Shown: positions 1 to 9,040, counted from the stretch's first letter. The stretch: 64,000 bases of DNA from Maridesulfovibrio hydrothermalis AM13 = DSM 14728 (GCF_000331025.1 NC_020055.1:3443370-3507369), one strand, 5' to 3'. Numbers and translations: made by a program. Notes: a model not told the origin generated them from the sequence alone.

Positions 1-1116
1 TTCATTGAAGAACAGGCTGAACCTTCAGCCTCTGTAGTCCTCAAACTCAAGGACGGCGAAAAACTATCAGATAAACAGATAAAAGGGGTGCTTAACCTTG
101 TCGTCATGTCTGTAGAAGGTTTAAAGCCTCAGCACGTTACTGTAACAGACATGCGCGGTCAGGTTCTCTATCAGCCCGAAGAAGACGGCGGACTGGGACT
201 TAACATCAGCAACAGCCAGCTCGAATACAAAGCAAGCCTCGAATCGAAGATCGAACAGCGTATTCAAAGACTTCTCATGCCTATCGTCGGCCCTGAAAAG
301 GTTATCGCGAAGGTTAATGCTGATCTTGATTTCAGACAGCGCACCATTAAAACGGAAGCATATGACCCTGACGGTCAGGTAGCCAGATCTGAACAGACCA
401 GTGAAGAAACCACCAAAGGAACAGCAAATGTTGACGGCGGCGTCCCTGAAGCAAACTTTCGCGGTGACGGTTTCACAGGAACAGCAACAACTCAGGACTC
501 CTCCCGGGAGACTCGTACCACGAACTATGAGATCAATAAGGAAGAACAGCAGATCATAGTACCCGTTGGCGAACTGAAACGTTTAAGCGTAGCGGTTGTT
601 GTAGACGGCACATCTATAAAAGATCCCGAAACCGGAGAAATGACCTACGTCCCCCGCTCTAAAGAAGAAATGCAGCGCATCCGGGAATTAGTCAGATCAG
701 CCATCGGTTATGACGAAGTGCGCGGTGACTCTCTTGAAGTGTCTAATATGACCTTCGGCATGCACGACCTCTTTGGCGATGAAGGCCTCATGCGCACCAT
801 GCTTGAATACGCACAAAGACTGGGTAAACCTTTCCTTAACGGCCTTTTAATCTTCCTCTTCCTGATTCTGGTTGTACGTCCGGTTGTCATGGCGCTGATC
901 AAGCCCCGTGTCGCAGAAGACGAAATTGACGAAGTTGCAGGACTGCCGGAAGCAGGTGAAAGACTCTCTATTGATGAAAGTGACCTTGACGAAGAGGCTC
1001 TTGATACGGCACGTAGACTGGAGAACGCCAAGGCTCAAGCTCTGCAACTCTCAGAAAAGAATATGGATCAGGCAGTGCAGGTGCTAAAGAGCTGGCTGAA
1101 GCAGGAGGCAGCTTAA
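1..1116 (+). CDS. fliF: Flagellar MS-ring protein FliF, C-terminal part (5' end outside window)
   Basis: The reading frame is open from base 1, so this is the last 371 residues of FliF, the inner-membrane MS-ring protein on which the flagellar rotor and export apparatus are built. Visible parts are the end of the periplasmic ring-building domain, a low-complexity Gly/Thr-rich linker (about residues 130-170 of the visible piece), a transmembrane segment near residues 278-300 (FLNGLLIFLFLIL) and a cytoplasmic acidic tail. The last 40 or so residues, rich in Leu and Lys, correspond to the FliG-binding end of the family. fliG starts one base after the stop, and its ribosome site lies inside the fliF C-terminus. 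A GTG at 88 is internal, not a start. Identification is secure from sequence and from the fliFGHI order. Confidence 0.95.
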   Translation, partial: FIEEQAEPSASVVLKLKDGEKLSDKQIKGVLNLVVMSVEGLKPQHVTVTDMRGQVLYQPEEDGGLGLNISNSQLEYKASLESKIEQRIQRLLMPIVGPEKVIAKVNADLDFRQRTIKTEAYDPDGQVARSEQTSEETTKGTANVDGGVPEANFRGDGFTGTATTQDSSRETRTTNYEINKEEQQIIVPVGELKRLSVAVVVDGTSIKDPETGEMTYVPRSKEEMQRIRELVRSAIGYDEVRGDSLEVSNMTFGMHDLFGDEGLMRTMLEYAQRLGKPFLNGLLIFLFLILVVRPVVMALIKPRVAEDEIDEVAGLPEAGERLSIDESDLDEEALDTARRLENAKAQALQLSEKNMDQAVQVLKSWLKQEAA

Positions 1117-1117
1117 A

Positions 1118-2119
1118 TTGTCAACGCCGTTCACCGGTAATCAAAAAACAGCCATCGTACTTCTTGCCCTCGGGGACAAGTTTACGGCTGAATCCTTCAA
1201 GCGCATGAGCCGCAACGAAATTGCGGAAGTATCAAAAGCAATGCTTGAAATGGATTCCGTCCCCAAAGAGCAGGTTCTGGAAGTACTCAAAGAATTCAAT
1301 GAGTCTCTGGCATACGGTGCAGAACTTCTTATGGGCGGAGCTGAACAGGTCAAAAGACTGCTCAGTAAATCTCTTGACGAGGAAACCGCAAAATATATTC
1401 TGGATAAACTGGACCTCGAAAGCGGACCGGCTCCTTTTCAGGAACTCCAGAATGTCAGCCCGAAGATTCTTGCACAGATTCTACGGAACGAACATCCGCA
1501 GACTCTGGCACTGATTATCGGACACCTTCACCCCGACAAGGCTGCCGACCTTATCTCAAGCCTGCCGGGCGGCGTAAGAGCGGAAGTTCTTATGAGACTG
1601 GCTAAACTGGAAGCCGTTGCCGAAGAGATGCTCATGGAAGTTGACCGCGTACTGCAAAGTCAGCTCATCGCTATGGGAGGCAAGGAAGGCAAGAAAGTGG
1701 GCGGCGTGCCTGCTGTAGCAGAAATTTTAAACGCAGTAGACCGTTCAACAGAAGAAGAAGTTCTTTCAGAGATCGAGGAAGAATCCACACAGATGGCCGA
1801 AGAAATTCGAAACCTCATGTTCGTTTTCGAAGACATCAAAGGACTCGACGACCGGGCGATCCGGGAACTGCTCAAGGAAGTTTCCAACGAAGAGCTTACA
1901 ACTGCACTCAAAGGTGCATCCGACGATTTACAGGAGCTTTTCTTTAACAATATGTCCGAACGCGCATCTAATATGATCCGCGAAGATCTAGAAATTATGG
2001 GGCCTGTGAAACTCTCTGATGTGGAGGGTGCACAGCAGAGCATAGTTAAAAACATCCGCCGCCTCGAAGATGAGGGACGGATAATGATCAGCAGAGGTTC
2101 CGGAGATGTCTTTGTCTAA
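1118..2119 (+). CDS. fliG: Flagellar motor switch protein FliG
   Basis: FliG forms the upper part of the C-ring, joins FliF to FliM and carries the residues that interact with the stator. The 333-residue length is normal. The middle-domain EHPQ motif is visible near residue 125 (EHPQTLALII) and the MFxF hinge near residue 232 (MFVFEDI), followed by the charged torque helix with alternating Asp, Arg and Glu residues (about 240-300). The start is a TTG at 1118; it is chosen because AGGAGG sits about 8 bases upstream and because the resulting N-terminus (STPFTGNQKTAIVLLALG) fits the FliG N-domain. The gene abuts fliF and overlaps fliH by 14 bases, so translation of the set is probably coupled. 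Confidence 0.96.
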   Translation: MSTPFTGNQKTAIVLLALGDKFTAESFKRMSRNEIAEVSKAMLEMDSVPKEQVLEVLKEFNESLAYGAELLMGGAEQVKRLLSKSLDEETAKYILDKLDLESGPAPFQELQNVSPKILAQILRNEHPQTLALIIGHLHPDKAADLISSLPGGVRAEVLMRLAKLEAVAEEMLMEVDRVLQSQLIAMGGKEGKKVGGVPAVAEILNAVDRSTEEEVLSEIEEESTQMAEEIRNLMFVFEDIKGLDDRAIRELLKEVSNEELTTALKGASDDLQELFFNNMSERASNMIREDLEIMGPVKLSDVEGAQQSIVKNIRRLEDEGRIMISRGSGDVFV

Positions 2120-2843
2120 AGCTGAAGAAAGCAAGTTCTACACCGGTAGAGTCATTATGGGTCTTGATTCCAATAACAATACCCAGGAAAGGACTATACA
2201 GGAAATGGAAGGCAAGAAAAAGCCGGTCTGGGACGAAGATACAGACAAAGAATACTTTGAAAGAGTAAAGGCCAAAGCACAAAGCATGGCCAAAGACCTG
2301 ATCACACAAGCCATGGCCGAAGCTGAGACAATCAAAGCTGCGGCGCAGGCTGAAGGCTATGCAGAAGGCAAGGCCCTTGCTGCGGCGGAAGCTGAAAAAC
2401 ACATGATCGAATTCAGCAAAAACCTCAGTCAGACTTTGACAGCTATTCAAGAGCAATCCCGAAATGTAGTGCTGGCCCAGTCCACAGATGCTGTTTCGCT
2501 GATCCTCATGGTCATCGAAAAAACGCTGGCCGTTGAAATGGAAAGCCGGAGACAGGAAATACTTGCATCACTGCTGGACGAAGCATTGTCCCGCATAGAC
2601 TCTCTGACCCAGCTTGTTATTAAAGTAGCCCCTGCTGACTACGAAACGGTAGGCTCCCTGCTTGAACAGGCCCGCGCTGAACATCCCGACCTGACTAAAT
2701 GGCGCGTTAAAGCAGACCCGGCCCTTGATAACGGCGGAGTCATAATTGAAGCTGAAGATGCCATGATCGATAATACTGTCACTTCCCGCTGGGAGGGAGT
2801 ACAGGAAATTCTCGGACAGCTCACTGCAAGCGCAGGAGAATAA
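2106..2843 (+). CDS. fliH: Flagellar assembly protein FliH
   Basis: FliH (SctL family) is the cytoplasmic stator-like regulator that binds the export ATPase FliI and docks it at the export gate. The protein has 245 residues. It has a charged N-terminus, a long Ala/Glu-rich helical stretch (about residues 55-110, with several AEAE- and EGYAEG-like steps, where FliH proteins carry GxxxG-type repeats) and a C-terminal globular part ending in an acidic segment. The first ATG lies within the end of fliG; a purine-rich stretch about 9 bases upstream (AGAGG) supports it, although the ATG at 2157 is a possible alternative. The gene stops two bases before fliI. Family assignment rests on the helical pattern and on position between fliG and fliI. 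Confidence 0.9.
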   Translation: MSLSKAEESKFYTGRVIMGLDSNNNTQERTIQEMEGKKKPVWDEDTDKEYFERVKAKAQSMAKDLITQAMAEAETIKAAAQAEGYAEGKALAAAEAEKHMIEFSKNLSQTLTAIQEQSRNVVLAQSTDAVSLILMVIEKTLAVEMESRRQEILASLLDEALSRIDSLTQLVIKVAPADYETVGSLLEQARAEHPDLTKWRVKADPALDNGGVIIEAEDAMIDNTVTSRWEGVQEILGQLTASAGE

Positions 2844-2845
2844 GA

Positions 2846-4159
2846 ATGGCAGACATGAAGGGATGTACTGAACTTCTCTCAGCAATAGATCCATGCCGCA
2901 GCTATGGAAAAGTAAGCAAAGTGGTCGGACTTATTGCCGAAGGCAAAGGAATTAAAGCACCGCTTGGTTCTGTGTGCCATCTCGTGGCTGAAGGAATAGA
3001 AAAGCCTATTCCGGCCGAAGTTGTCGGTTTTAAGGATGGAGCATGCCTGTTTATGCCTTATGGCGAACTTCATGGCATCAGCCCCGGAAGCCTGATCAAA
3101 AACTCCAGTGCACCTCCAGAAGTTCCTGTAGGCATGAACCTTTTAGGACGCGCAGTTGATGCTTTCGGTCAGCCCATTGACGGCAAAGGCCCAATTATCC
3201 CGGAAAGCTTTAATCCACTTCACCGAGATCCCCCTAACCCCTTAGAACGACCTCGTATCAACGAACCGCTTGATGTCGGAGTCAAAGCTATCAACAGCCT
3301 GCTGACCCTCGGTAAGGGCCAGCGTATGGGTATTATGGCCGGTTCCGGTGTCGGAAAGTCGACACTGCTCAGTATGATGGCCCGCTACACCCTTGCTGAT
3401 ATCAACGTCATTGCTCTTATAGGTGAACGCGGCAGAGAGGTTGTGGAATTTATTGAACGAGACCTCGGCCCCGAGGGCCTTGCACGATCAATTCTCGTTA
3501 TTGCAACATCTGACAAAAGTCCGCTTATCCGTATGCGTGCGGCCTATACAGCGACAGCCATTGCTGAATATTTTCGCGACCTGAATAAAGATGTACTGTT
3601 GATGATGGACTCAGTAACCAGATTTGCCATGGCCGGCAGAGAAGTAGGTCTGGCTGCCGGCGAACCGCCCACCCGCGGCGGCTACACCCCTTCAGTTTTC
3701 GCACAACTTCCCAAACTTCTGGAACGCGCCGGTAAAAACCGTAACGGCTCCATTACCGGAATATATACCGTGCTTGTCGATGGTGACGATTTTACAGAAC
3801 CCATTGCCGATGCAACACGCTCTATTCTTGATGGACATATTGTTCTAACCCGCGACCTAGCGGATCAGGGGCACTACCCCTGTATTGATGTTCTTAAAAG
3901 CGTCAGCAGGGTTCGCGGCGATATTGTACAAAACGAAATAGTTGCGGCAGGCAGAAAAGTACTGGGACAACTTGCCACATTCAGAAAAGTTGAAGACATG
4001 GTAAATATTGGTGCATATCAGTCCGGTGCAAATCCTGATATTGATACTGCTATTAAAATGCAGCCTGCAATTAACGGATTCCTGCAACAGCTTGTTGAAG
4101 AAAAACAAACTCTTGATGAAAGCTTTAACCTGCTGATGAAGCTTGCTGAACCAGATTAA
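2846..4159 (+). CDS. fliI: Flagellar export ATPase FliI
   Basis: FliI is the F1-beta-like ATPase that energises flagellar type III export with FliH and FliJ. The 437-residue chain is full length. It shows the N-terminal beta-barrel domain (1-95), a Walker A loop GSGVGKST at about residues 167-174, the Walker B strand ending MMDSVTRFA near residue 250, and the family sequence GEPPTRGGY after it, with the C-terminal helical domain to the end. The ATG at 2846 has AGGAG about 8 bases upstream inside the fliH stop region. fliJ, which often follows, is absent: the next 337 bases are non-coding. This gene therefore appears to end the visible flagellar operon. Confidence 0.97.
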   Translation: MADMKGCTELLSAIDPCRSYGKVSKVVGLIAEGKGIKAPLGSVCHLVAEGIEKPIPAEVVGFKDGACLFMPYGELHGISPGSLIKNSSAPPEVPVGMNLLGRAVDAFGQPIDGKGPIIPESFNPLHRDPPNPLERPRINEPLDVGVKAINSLLTLGKGQRMGIMAGSGVGKSTLLSMMARYTLADINVIALIGERGREVVEFIERDLGPEGLARSILVIATSDKSPLIRMRAAYTATAIAEYFRDLNKDVLLMMDSVTRFAMAGREVGLAAGEPPTRGGYTPSVFAQLPKLLERAGKNRNGSITGIYTVLVDGDDFTEPIADATRSILDGHIVLTRDLADQGHYPCIDVLKSVSRVRGDIVQNEIVAAGRKVLGQLATFRKVEDMVNIGAYQSGANPDIDTAIKMQPAINGFLQQLVEEKQTLDESFNLLMKLAEPD

Positions 4160-4496
4160 TCTCACCATTCGCAATACATAGAAGCTGTTTTTAAGCAATA
4201 TCTACGGCCATCAAACACAGAATCACACCCATCCCATCCAACGGCCACTTTATAAAACTACAGCACCATCTTTTATTCTCATTACAAAAAGATTCTGAAT
4301 ATATACTTACAACTTACCTGTATCAATATATAAGATTTCAACTGGATTTTTTCCACACTAAGAGTTATTCTTTATAAATTAAAAGATAAGTCCGTCTACA
4401 AACATAACACAATGTATACTCATGACAACAACGAGCAGGCAGTCAAAAGGCTCTACGTGAAATAAGCAAGCTCTATACAAGATCTGGATTTAAGCA
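4160..4496. other. AT-rich intergenic region after fliI
   Basis: These 337 bases hold no convincing gene; the longest frames are under 25 codons without ribosome sites. No strong hairpin with a T-run was seen after fliI. The stretch probably contains the promoter for the next gene, but I could not pick a convincing -35/-10 pair. No remnant of fliJ is recognisable. Confidence 0.5.
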
Positions 4497-5357
4497 ATGT
4501 CATATTTCATAAAAAAAATATTAGCATTAATTTTCCTTCTTATAATTACTCCAGCAACACCTGCGTATACTGAACAGTTAATCATTTCACATTCCTCAAA
4601 TATGCCTCCTCTTTCTTTTATTAATGAGGAAGGGGAACCAGATGGTATTTTAGTTGATCTATGGAAAGAATGGTCCAAGCAATCCAAAATGAATATTGTC
4701 TTTGACCTGCGCAATTGGAATGATGCGCTAGGTTCAACACTCAAAGGTGAGACACACATAAACGGTGGTATGTACTACTCAGAAAAAAGAGCCAAAAAAT
4801 GGAAATACGGTGACTACCTGTTCACCATGAAAGGCGCCCTTTTTGCCGCTGATAAACTCGGCGGGGAACAAAAAATAGATATGCAGGAAAGCATATGCGG
4901 CGTAATAAAAGGTGGCTATGCAAAGAATTTTATGGAGGAACACTATCCTTACACACCGCTGATGTTGTTCGAGTCATCAGATAAGATGTTTGAAACAGCC
5001 GCAGCCGGAAGAATAAATTTATTTGTTACAGATTATCCCGTTGCAATTTACCAATTGCACAAATTCGGAATAGAAAATTCATTCACCTGCATAAAAACTC
5101 TCTACGAAAGACAACTTTATCCGGCTGCCAGCAAAGCTGCCCCCGACATAATAGAACTTGTCAACAAAGGCATAGCTGAAATTCCGGCAGCACGTAAAAA
5201 CATCATTATGAGCAAATGGCTTGACGCGGAAACAGAAAATATATGGCAGCCAAAGACAATTACAACATTGGCCGCCATAGCCCTGATCGCCATTATTTTT
5301 GCATATAGACCGGAAACGAACAGACTGATCGACTTTCTAAAATCAAAACAAAAATAA
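4497..5357 (+). CDS. Periplasmic solute-binding-like protein (family 3) with C-terminal membrane anchor
   Basis: This 286-residue protein begins with a Sec signal or signal-anchor (residues 1-24, KKILALIFLLIITPATPAYT) followed by a family 3 extracellular solute-binding domain (LIISHSSNMPPLSF, then DGILVDLWKEW and a second lobe with FVTDYPVAIYQL). Unlike a transporter binding protein it ends with a hydrophobic helix (about 248-266, TLAAIALIAIIFAY) and a short basic tail. That layout matches the sensing half of membrane kinases or cyclases that use SBP_bac_3 domains, but no output domain follows. There is no ABC permease nearby. It faces the receiver/phosphatase gene on the other strand. Function is unknown; either a stand-alone ligand sensor or a truncated receptor. 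Confidence 0.7.
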   Translation: MSYFIKKILALIFLLIITPATPAYTEQLIISHSSNMPPLSFINEEGEPDGILVDLWKEWSKQSKMNIVFDLRNWNDALGSTLKGETHINGGMYYSEKRAKKWKYGDYLFTMKGALFAADKLGGEQKIDMQESICGVIKGGYAKNFMEEHYPYTPLMLFESSDKMFETAAAGRINLFVTDYPVAIYQLHKFGIENSFTCIKTLYERQLYPAASKAAPDIIELVNKGIAEIPAARKNIIMSKWLDAETENIWQPKTITTLAAIALIAIIFAYRPETNRLIDFLKSKQK

Positions 5358-5388
5358 AAAATATTTCTTAATCACACGAAGATAAAAA

Positions 5389-6531
5389 CTAACTGGTCCA
5401 GTTTATGGAAAGAGCAGTTACATCATCATCAAAAACTGGACGCATACCAGTTTTTTCCTCCAGAATATCCTCTAATGAATCAAGGTTCAAACTATTGCTC
5501 AGCATTAATTCTTCAGCAATTTCAACAAACGGATCAAGGCTGAAAAAGTCATCCCCCATGCGCCACTCATAGCAACCGTCAGTAAACAAAAACAAATGCA
5601 GTGAAGAAGAAAAATGACACTCAGAAAGAGTACTGCTCACCGGGAAAAAACCAAGCGGTGGAATCTGCGCCCCCAGAGGCTCTCCCATAACTCCGTCCAA
5701 CATGATCAATGCAGGACAATGACCGGCACTTAAATATTTCATTTCCCCTTTATTAAAATCAATATCGGCGGCAAACAGGGTTACAAAATAACTATCATTG
5801 CCAATCAGATCCAGCAGATGAGAATTAATCTGATCAATGCTGTGAGCAAGGTCGCTCCGGTCATCTCCATCAGCTTTAAAAAGGGTTCTAACAATGGCCA
5901 TTATAAAAGCGGCCTGAGGTCCATGCCCTGAAACATCGGCCATAACAACTCTGATTACGCCATCCTCAAGCCCGAAAACATCGTAGTAATCCCCGCTGGC
6001 TCTGCCGGACGGCATATAAAGGCTTTTCAATTCCAGACCGTCAATAACCGGAACCTCGGTCGGCAGCAGCTTATCCTGAAGACGGGCAACAAGCTTAACT
6101 TCATCATCAATAATATCATAAGCCTTCTGCAATCTGGCATTAGCAGTCTGCAACTGCCGGGTCAGCATAATCTGCCTGATGGCAACACCAACCCGTGCCT
6201 TAAGTTCAACCACATGAAAAGGTTTGGTCAGGTAGTCATTAGCCCCGCTGTTTAGAGCTTTTGCCTTGATCTCCTGCTCATCCTGTCCGGTCAGGACAAT
6301 AATGATTACTTCCTGATCTCCAAGACCGTTACGTATTTTATCAATTACATCAAAGCCATCCATCACAGGCATCAACAGATCAAGCAGAATCACGCCGGGC
6401 TTGCCGGCAATAAATTTTGTTACACATTCCACACCGTCAGCGGCAGTGTCCACTTCATAATCACCTTCAAGGACGCGGGTTAAAAAATTCCTCATGGTAG
6501 CAGAATCGTCTACAACCAAAATCTTAGGCAT
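5389..6531 (-). CDS. Response regulator with PP2C-type (SpoIIE/RsbU) serine phosphatase output
   Basis: From the chosen start the protein has 380 residues: a receiver domain (about 1-120, KILVVDDSATMRNF, phosphoacceptor in LLDLLMPVMDG, conserved Lys in LTKPFH), a short coiled linker (about 130-165) and a PP2C-like SpoIIE domain (about 175-380) with the metal-binding steps GDYYDVFGLEDG and ADVSGHGPQAAF. Such proteins dephosphorylate anti-sigma-antagonists in partner-switching pathways under two-component control. The start at 6531 is preferred over a longer 417-residue frame because GGAAAGAG lies just upstream and because the protein then begins right at the receiver. No kinase or STAS partner is adjacent; a receiver-STAS protein lies at 45835. 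Confidence 0.88.
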   Translation of the reverse strand: MPKILVVDDSATMRNFLTRVLEGDYEVDTAADGVECVTKFIAGKPGVILLDLLMPVMDGFDVIDKIRNGLGDQEVIIIVLTGQDEQEIKAKALNSGANDYLTKPFHVVELKARVGVAIRQIMLTRQLQTANARLQKAYDIIDDEVKLVARLQDKLLPTEVPVIDGLELKSLYMPSGRASGDYYDVFGLEDGVIRVVMADVSGHGPQAAFIMAIVRTLFKADGDDRSDLAHSIDQINSHLLDLIGNDSYFVTLFAADIDFNKGEMKYLSAGHCPALIMLDGVMGEPLGAQIPPLGFFPVSSTLSECHFSSSLHLFLFTDGCYEWRMGDDFFSLDPFVEIAEELMLSNSLNLDSLEDILEEKTGMRPVFDDDVTALSINWTS

Positions 6532-6658
6532 CTCTCTTTCCTGCTTTTTACCCGAATCATCACCGTTCACTGACAAACCTCCAAAAACGATTAATTGGCC
6601 CCAGAACATACCCTCAATTACCCAACCATTAAACTGATTCAAACGTTAACACAGTATC

Positions 6659-6919
6659 TTAAAATTCAACAGTATAATCAACACTGGTTTGCGGCCCCTC
6701 CCCCTCAGCTCCGCTGATATTTGCACTTGAAGTCAGGCCCCAGCAGCAATCAGCAGCACGGGAAGCACGGTCCCCGAGAACCCGTGTAATATAAGAGAGA
6801 CCACCTGTATTATAATTTACTCCCTCAGACTCACAACACTCAATAGCATCACCTATAAATTCAAGAGCAGCAGCAATATTATTAAACTCAGCCACTACAT
6901 CTTCAAAACCTTTACACAT
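6659..6919 (-). CDS. Small Cys-containing hypothetical protein
   Basis: An 86-residue protein of unknown family. The start at 6919 is supported by GGAGG six bases upstream; a longer frame starting at 6964 has no such site. The sequence is acidic with a helical N-terminal half (FEDVVAEFNNIAAALEF), a pair of cysteines (ECCESEG), and a second pair (DCCWGL) in a Gly/Ser-rich C-terminal part. No signal peptide or membrane segment is visible. It lies upstream of the receiver/phosphatase gene on the same strand with a 127-base gap, so they may be cotranscribed. Function cannot be assigned. Confidence 0.65.
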   Translation of the reverse strand: MCKGFEDVVAEFNNIAAALEFIGDAIECCESEGVNYNTGGLSYITRVLGDRASRAADCCWGLTSSANISGAEGEGPQTSVDYTVEF

Positions 6920-7355
6920 AAATCCTCCATTATAGTATTTTAAATAGAAAAAACGCTCTTTCAAAACGAAGAACTATATTTGCAAAACTATTTTGTCTAG
7001 CGATTTATGCATTTTTTACAATAGATTCACCTATTTGCAAAGATTTTAACATTTTAATATTTTAAAAAGTTAAACCAAAAAGAAAACAATAAACCCAAAA
7101 AAGAAAATCTAAAGCAAAATACACGTCATATATATTATTTCATTGTATTTAAAATACAACTTCTCCATACAACATTAATTAAAACCCTTTATAGAACGAA
7201 TGCAGCATCATATAAAGCCAATTAAAAAAGACAACCAAAAAGTACATACAATTTTAAAACACTACAACTCTATTAAATACAATATAGCGATATTTCCTTT
7301 AAAACAGAGTGTATTTATAAGAATCTATGACCTATAATATATAACAATAATTAAA
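6920..7355. other. Very AT-rich intergenic region
   Basis: About 430 bases with very low GC compared with the genes around it. No open frame with a ribosome site, no tRNA-like cloverleaf and no tandem repeat were found. It separates the small hypothetical gene from the MoaD/ThiF operon terminator and probably contains the promoter for the gene starting at 6919. Confidence 0.5.
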
Positions 7356-7388
7356 AAGCTGAAGCCTGTATAAAACAGGCTTCAGCTT
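7356..7388 (-). terminator. Rho-independent terminator of the moaD-thiF operon
   Basis: A 13-base perfect inverted repeat (AAGCTGAAGCCTG and its complement) with a 7-base loop. On the minus strand it is followed by a T-rich run, so it ends transcription coming from the ThiF-family gene 63 bases upstream. Confidence 0.8.
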
Positions 7389-7451
7389 AAAGAGGTAAAT
7401 AATTTACTGGCAATCACTTTGCAAAGTGCTGCATCACAAAAAAACTTCAGG

Positions 7452-8297
7452 CTATATCGACACAATATCAAAATATAATTTTGATAAATCAAACATCAAA
7501 GCTTTTCCTGCAAGGCCAGCCCCCTTACCGCTTAATATCTTTAAAATCTCTGCACTTTGAATACCGATTGCAGTGGAAATAGCCGGAGCAGGGGTTCCAA
7601 GAAGTTCCTCCAGCCCTTCAGTGTCACCAAAAAAATCCATCGGAGACGAATACCCGGGCAGAACAGTAGATACAATCCCTGCCCAGCCGGCAACAGAAGC
7701 TGTAACCATCGGGACTCCCACTCTTGCGGCAGCTTCTTTCAACTGCTTTCTATGCGTAAGACCTCCCAGACAGTCCGCAACGACATCAGCACCTAAAATA
7801 AAATCATCAAACTGATCTTCTTCAAGAAACTCAGAGCGAACATCTAAAAAAACAGCCGGATTGACCCGTCTCACCAGTTCAAAAGCTGCCTCACTTTTTT
7901 TCTGACTGAGCGAGTTCTCAGTGGCAAGGAGCTGTCTATTCATATTAGATGGCTCAAAGGAATCACCATCGCAAGCATTGATAGACCCGACCCCAGCACG
8001 GGCCAGTGATTCAAGCAAATGACCGCCGAGACCGCCCAGCCCGATAACAGCAACCTTAGAGGAAAAAAGTTTCTCCTGTTCTTCAACACTGAAAGTGGTC
8101 AAATTACGGACATACCTTTCCGGCACGGCTCCCAGTTTAAACGCAACCTTTTCCACCAAACTACGATCAAGACCAAGCTCCCTTGAAATTGACCGTAGAA
8201 CTTCATGCGGCGCAATACTCACACTTTCAGCTTCGGTAAAAACCTTTTCCGCCAACTGCCCTTTAAGCATATGGGCTATTTTCTTTTCAAGATTCAT
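7452..8297 (-). CDS. ThiF/MoeB/HesA-family adenylyltransferase
   Basis: E1-like enzymes of this family adenylate the C-terminal Gly-Gly of a ubiquitin-like sulfur carrier (MoaD or ThiS). The 281-residue protein has an N-terminal helical extension (1-65), then the Rossmann nucleotide loop VIGLGGLGGHL near residue 83-93, the conserved Asp-rich acceptor region (CDGDSFEPSNMNRQ) with the Arg used in adenylation, and DCLGG further on. The zinc CxxC pairs of classical MoeB are not present. The gene follows a MoaD/ThiS-like gene by three bases with AGGTGG as ribosome site, so the pair probably works together in molybdenum/tungsten-cofactor or thiamine sulfur transfer. The exact pathway cannot be fixed from sequence. 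Confidence 0.85.
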   Translation of the reverse strand: MNLEKKIAHMLKGQLAEKVFTEAESVSIAPHEVLRSISRELGLDRSLVEKVAFKLGAVPERYVRNLTTFSVEEQEKLFSSKVAVIGLGGLGGHLLESLARAGVGSINACDGDSFEPSNMNRQLLATENSLSQKKSEAAFELVRRVNPAVFLDVRSEFLEEDQFDDFILGADVVADCLGGLTHRKQLKEAAARVGVPMVTASVAGWAGIVSTVLPGYSSPMDFFGDTEGLEELLGTPAPAISTAIGIQSAEILKILSGKGAGLAGKALMFDLSKLYFDIVSI

Positions 8298-8300
8298 ATA

Positions 8301-8525
8301 TTAACCACCTGTTATGGGGGGAAACATCTTCACGACATCCCCTTCGGTTAGTGGATGATCAAACTCAACCCGTGCCTCCCCGATAAAATACATGGCAACC
8401 TTCTCCGGCTCAAAACCCAAACAGGCTGGAAGATCTCCAGCAGAAGATCCTTCAGGAATCTCTAAAAAAATCCCCTCAGAAAGATACACTCCCAAATGTC
8501 CAAAACAGATCACTTTTATTTTCAT
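8301..8525 (-). CDS. MoaD/ThiS-family sulfur carrier protein
   Basis: A 74-residue beta-grasp protein ending in Gly-Gly (MFPPITGG), the hallmark of MoaD, ThiS and related sulfur carriers whose C-terminus is adenylated and then thiocarboxylated. The FPPITGG ending and VxxFGHLG-type N-terminus favour MoaD over ThiS (which usually ends with VGGG or similar), but this is a judgement. It is the first gene of a two-gene operon with the ThiF-family activating enzyme. A ModF-like ATPase gene lies nearby on the same strand, which fits but does not prove a molybdenum or tungsten link. Confidence 0.85.
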   Translation of the reverse strand: MKIKVICFGHLGVYLSEGIFLEIPEGSSAGDLPACLGFEPEKVAMYFIGEARVEFDHPLTEGDVVKMFPPITGG

Positions 8526-8772
8526 ACACTAAAGATAGTCATCAATAATTTTTAAGTCAAAAGCGAAACCGCAAACAAAGCATGAAAGATGACATAAATC
8601 AAAAGGTCTGCTAAATCCTTGACCTATGCAAAACGTAATTAAAGCCAGTCTGGAATAGCCTGCACAGCTGAAACTGTCATCTGAAACACGTCGGCTTTGA
8701 ATAGATTTTCCATACAACAAACAAAATATGTGAAATGCAGGCTTTTTGTTAAAGTCTGAGAAAGGAATAACC

Positions 8773-9033
8773 ATGCGCAGTATAATTTTACTTTTTTTGC
8801 TCGTCCTTGCCGGATGCTCATCATACCACAACCCAAGTCTTGACCCTTCGGTGGATAAAGCTGAACGCTTTAAAAAAGACCGCTCAGCCTGTCTTGACAG
8901 AGCTAAAAAAACAGCAAATTCTGAACCGGGCAATGATCTCCGTTTTCTAAAGACCTATGATCAACAGCAACAGGAATCCACACGAGCAGCCAGAGCCTTC
9001 AAAAGCTCGCATCGGCAGGCAAAGGCTGGGTAA
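8773..9033 (+). CDS. Small lipoprotein
   Basis: An 86-residue protein with a short signal peptide and a clear lipobox (LVLAGC at about residues 9-14), so it should be lipidated and anchored on the periplasmic side. The mature part is short, polar and charged, with a Lys/Arg/Ala-rich end and one further Cys (SACLDRA). The ATG at 8773 is chosen because AAAGGA lies seven bases upstream; a longer frame from 8746 lacks a site. A strong terminator follows directly. No family is recognised. Confidence 0.72.
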   Translation: MRSIILLFLLVLAGCSSYHNPSLDPSVDKAERFKKDRSACLDRAKKTANSEPGNDLRFLKTYDQQQQESTRAARAFKSSHRQAKAG

Positions 9034-9040
9034 AAAAATA

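Noticed and set aside
88-1116. GTG at 88 as a start for FliF
   Set aside because: The frame is open to base 1 and the sequence before 88 continues the FliF domain.
4410-4470. A 17-codon frame after fliI
   Set aside because: Too short, no ribosome site, no resemblance to FliJ.
8529-8933. 134-codon minus-strand frame across the lipoprotein gene
   Set aside because: Covers intergenic and antisense DNA without a ribosome site; the plus-strand lipobox is convincing.
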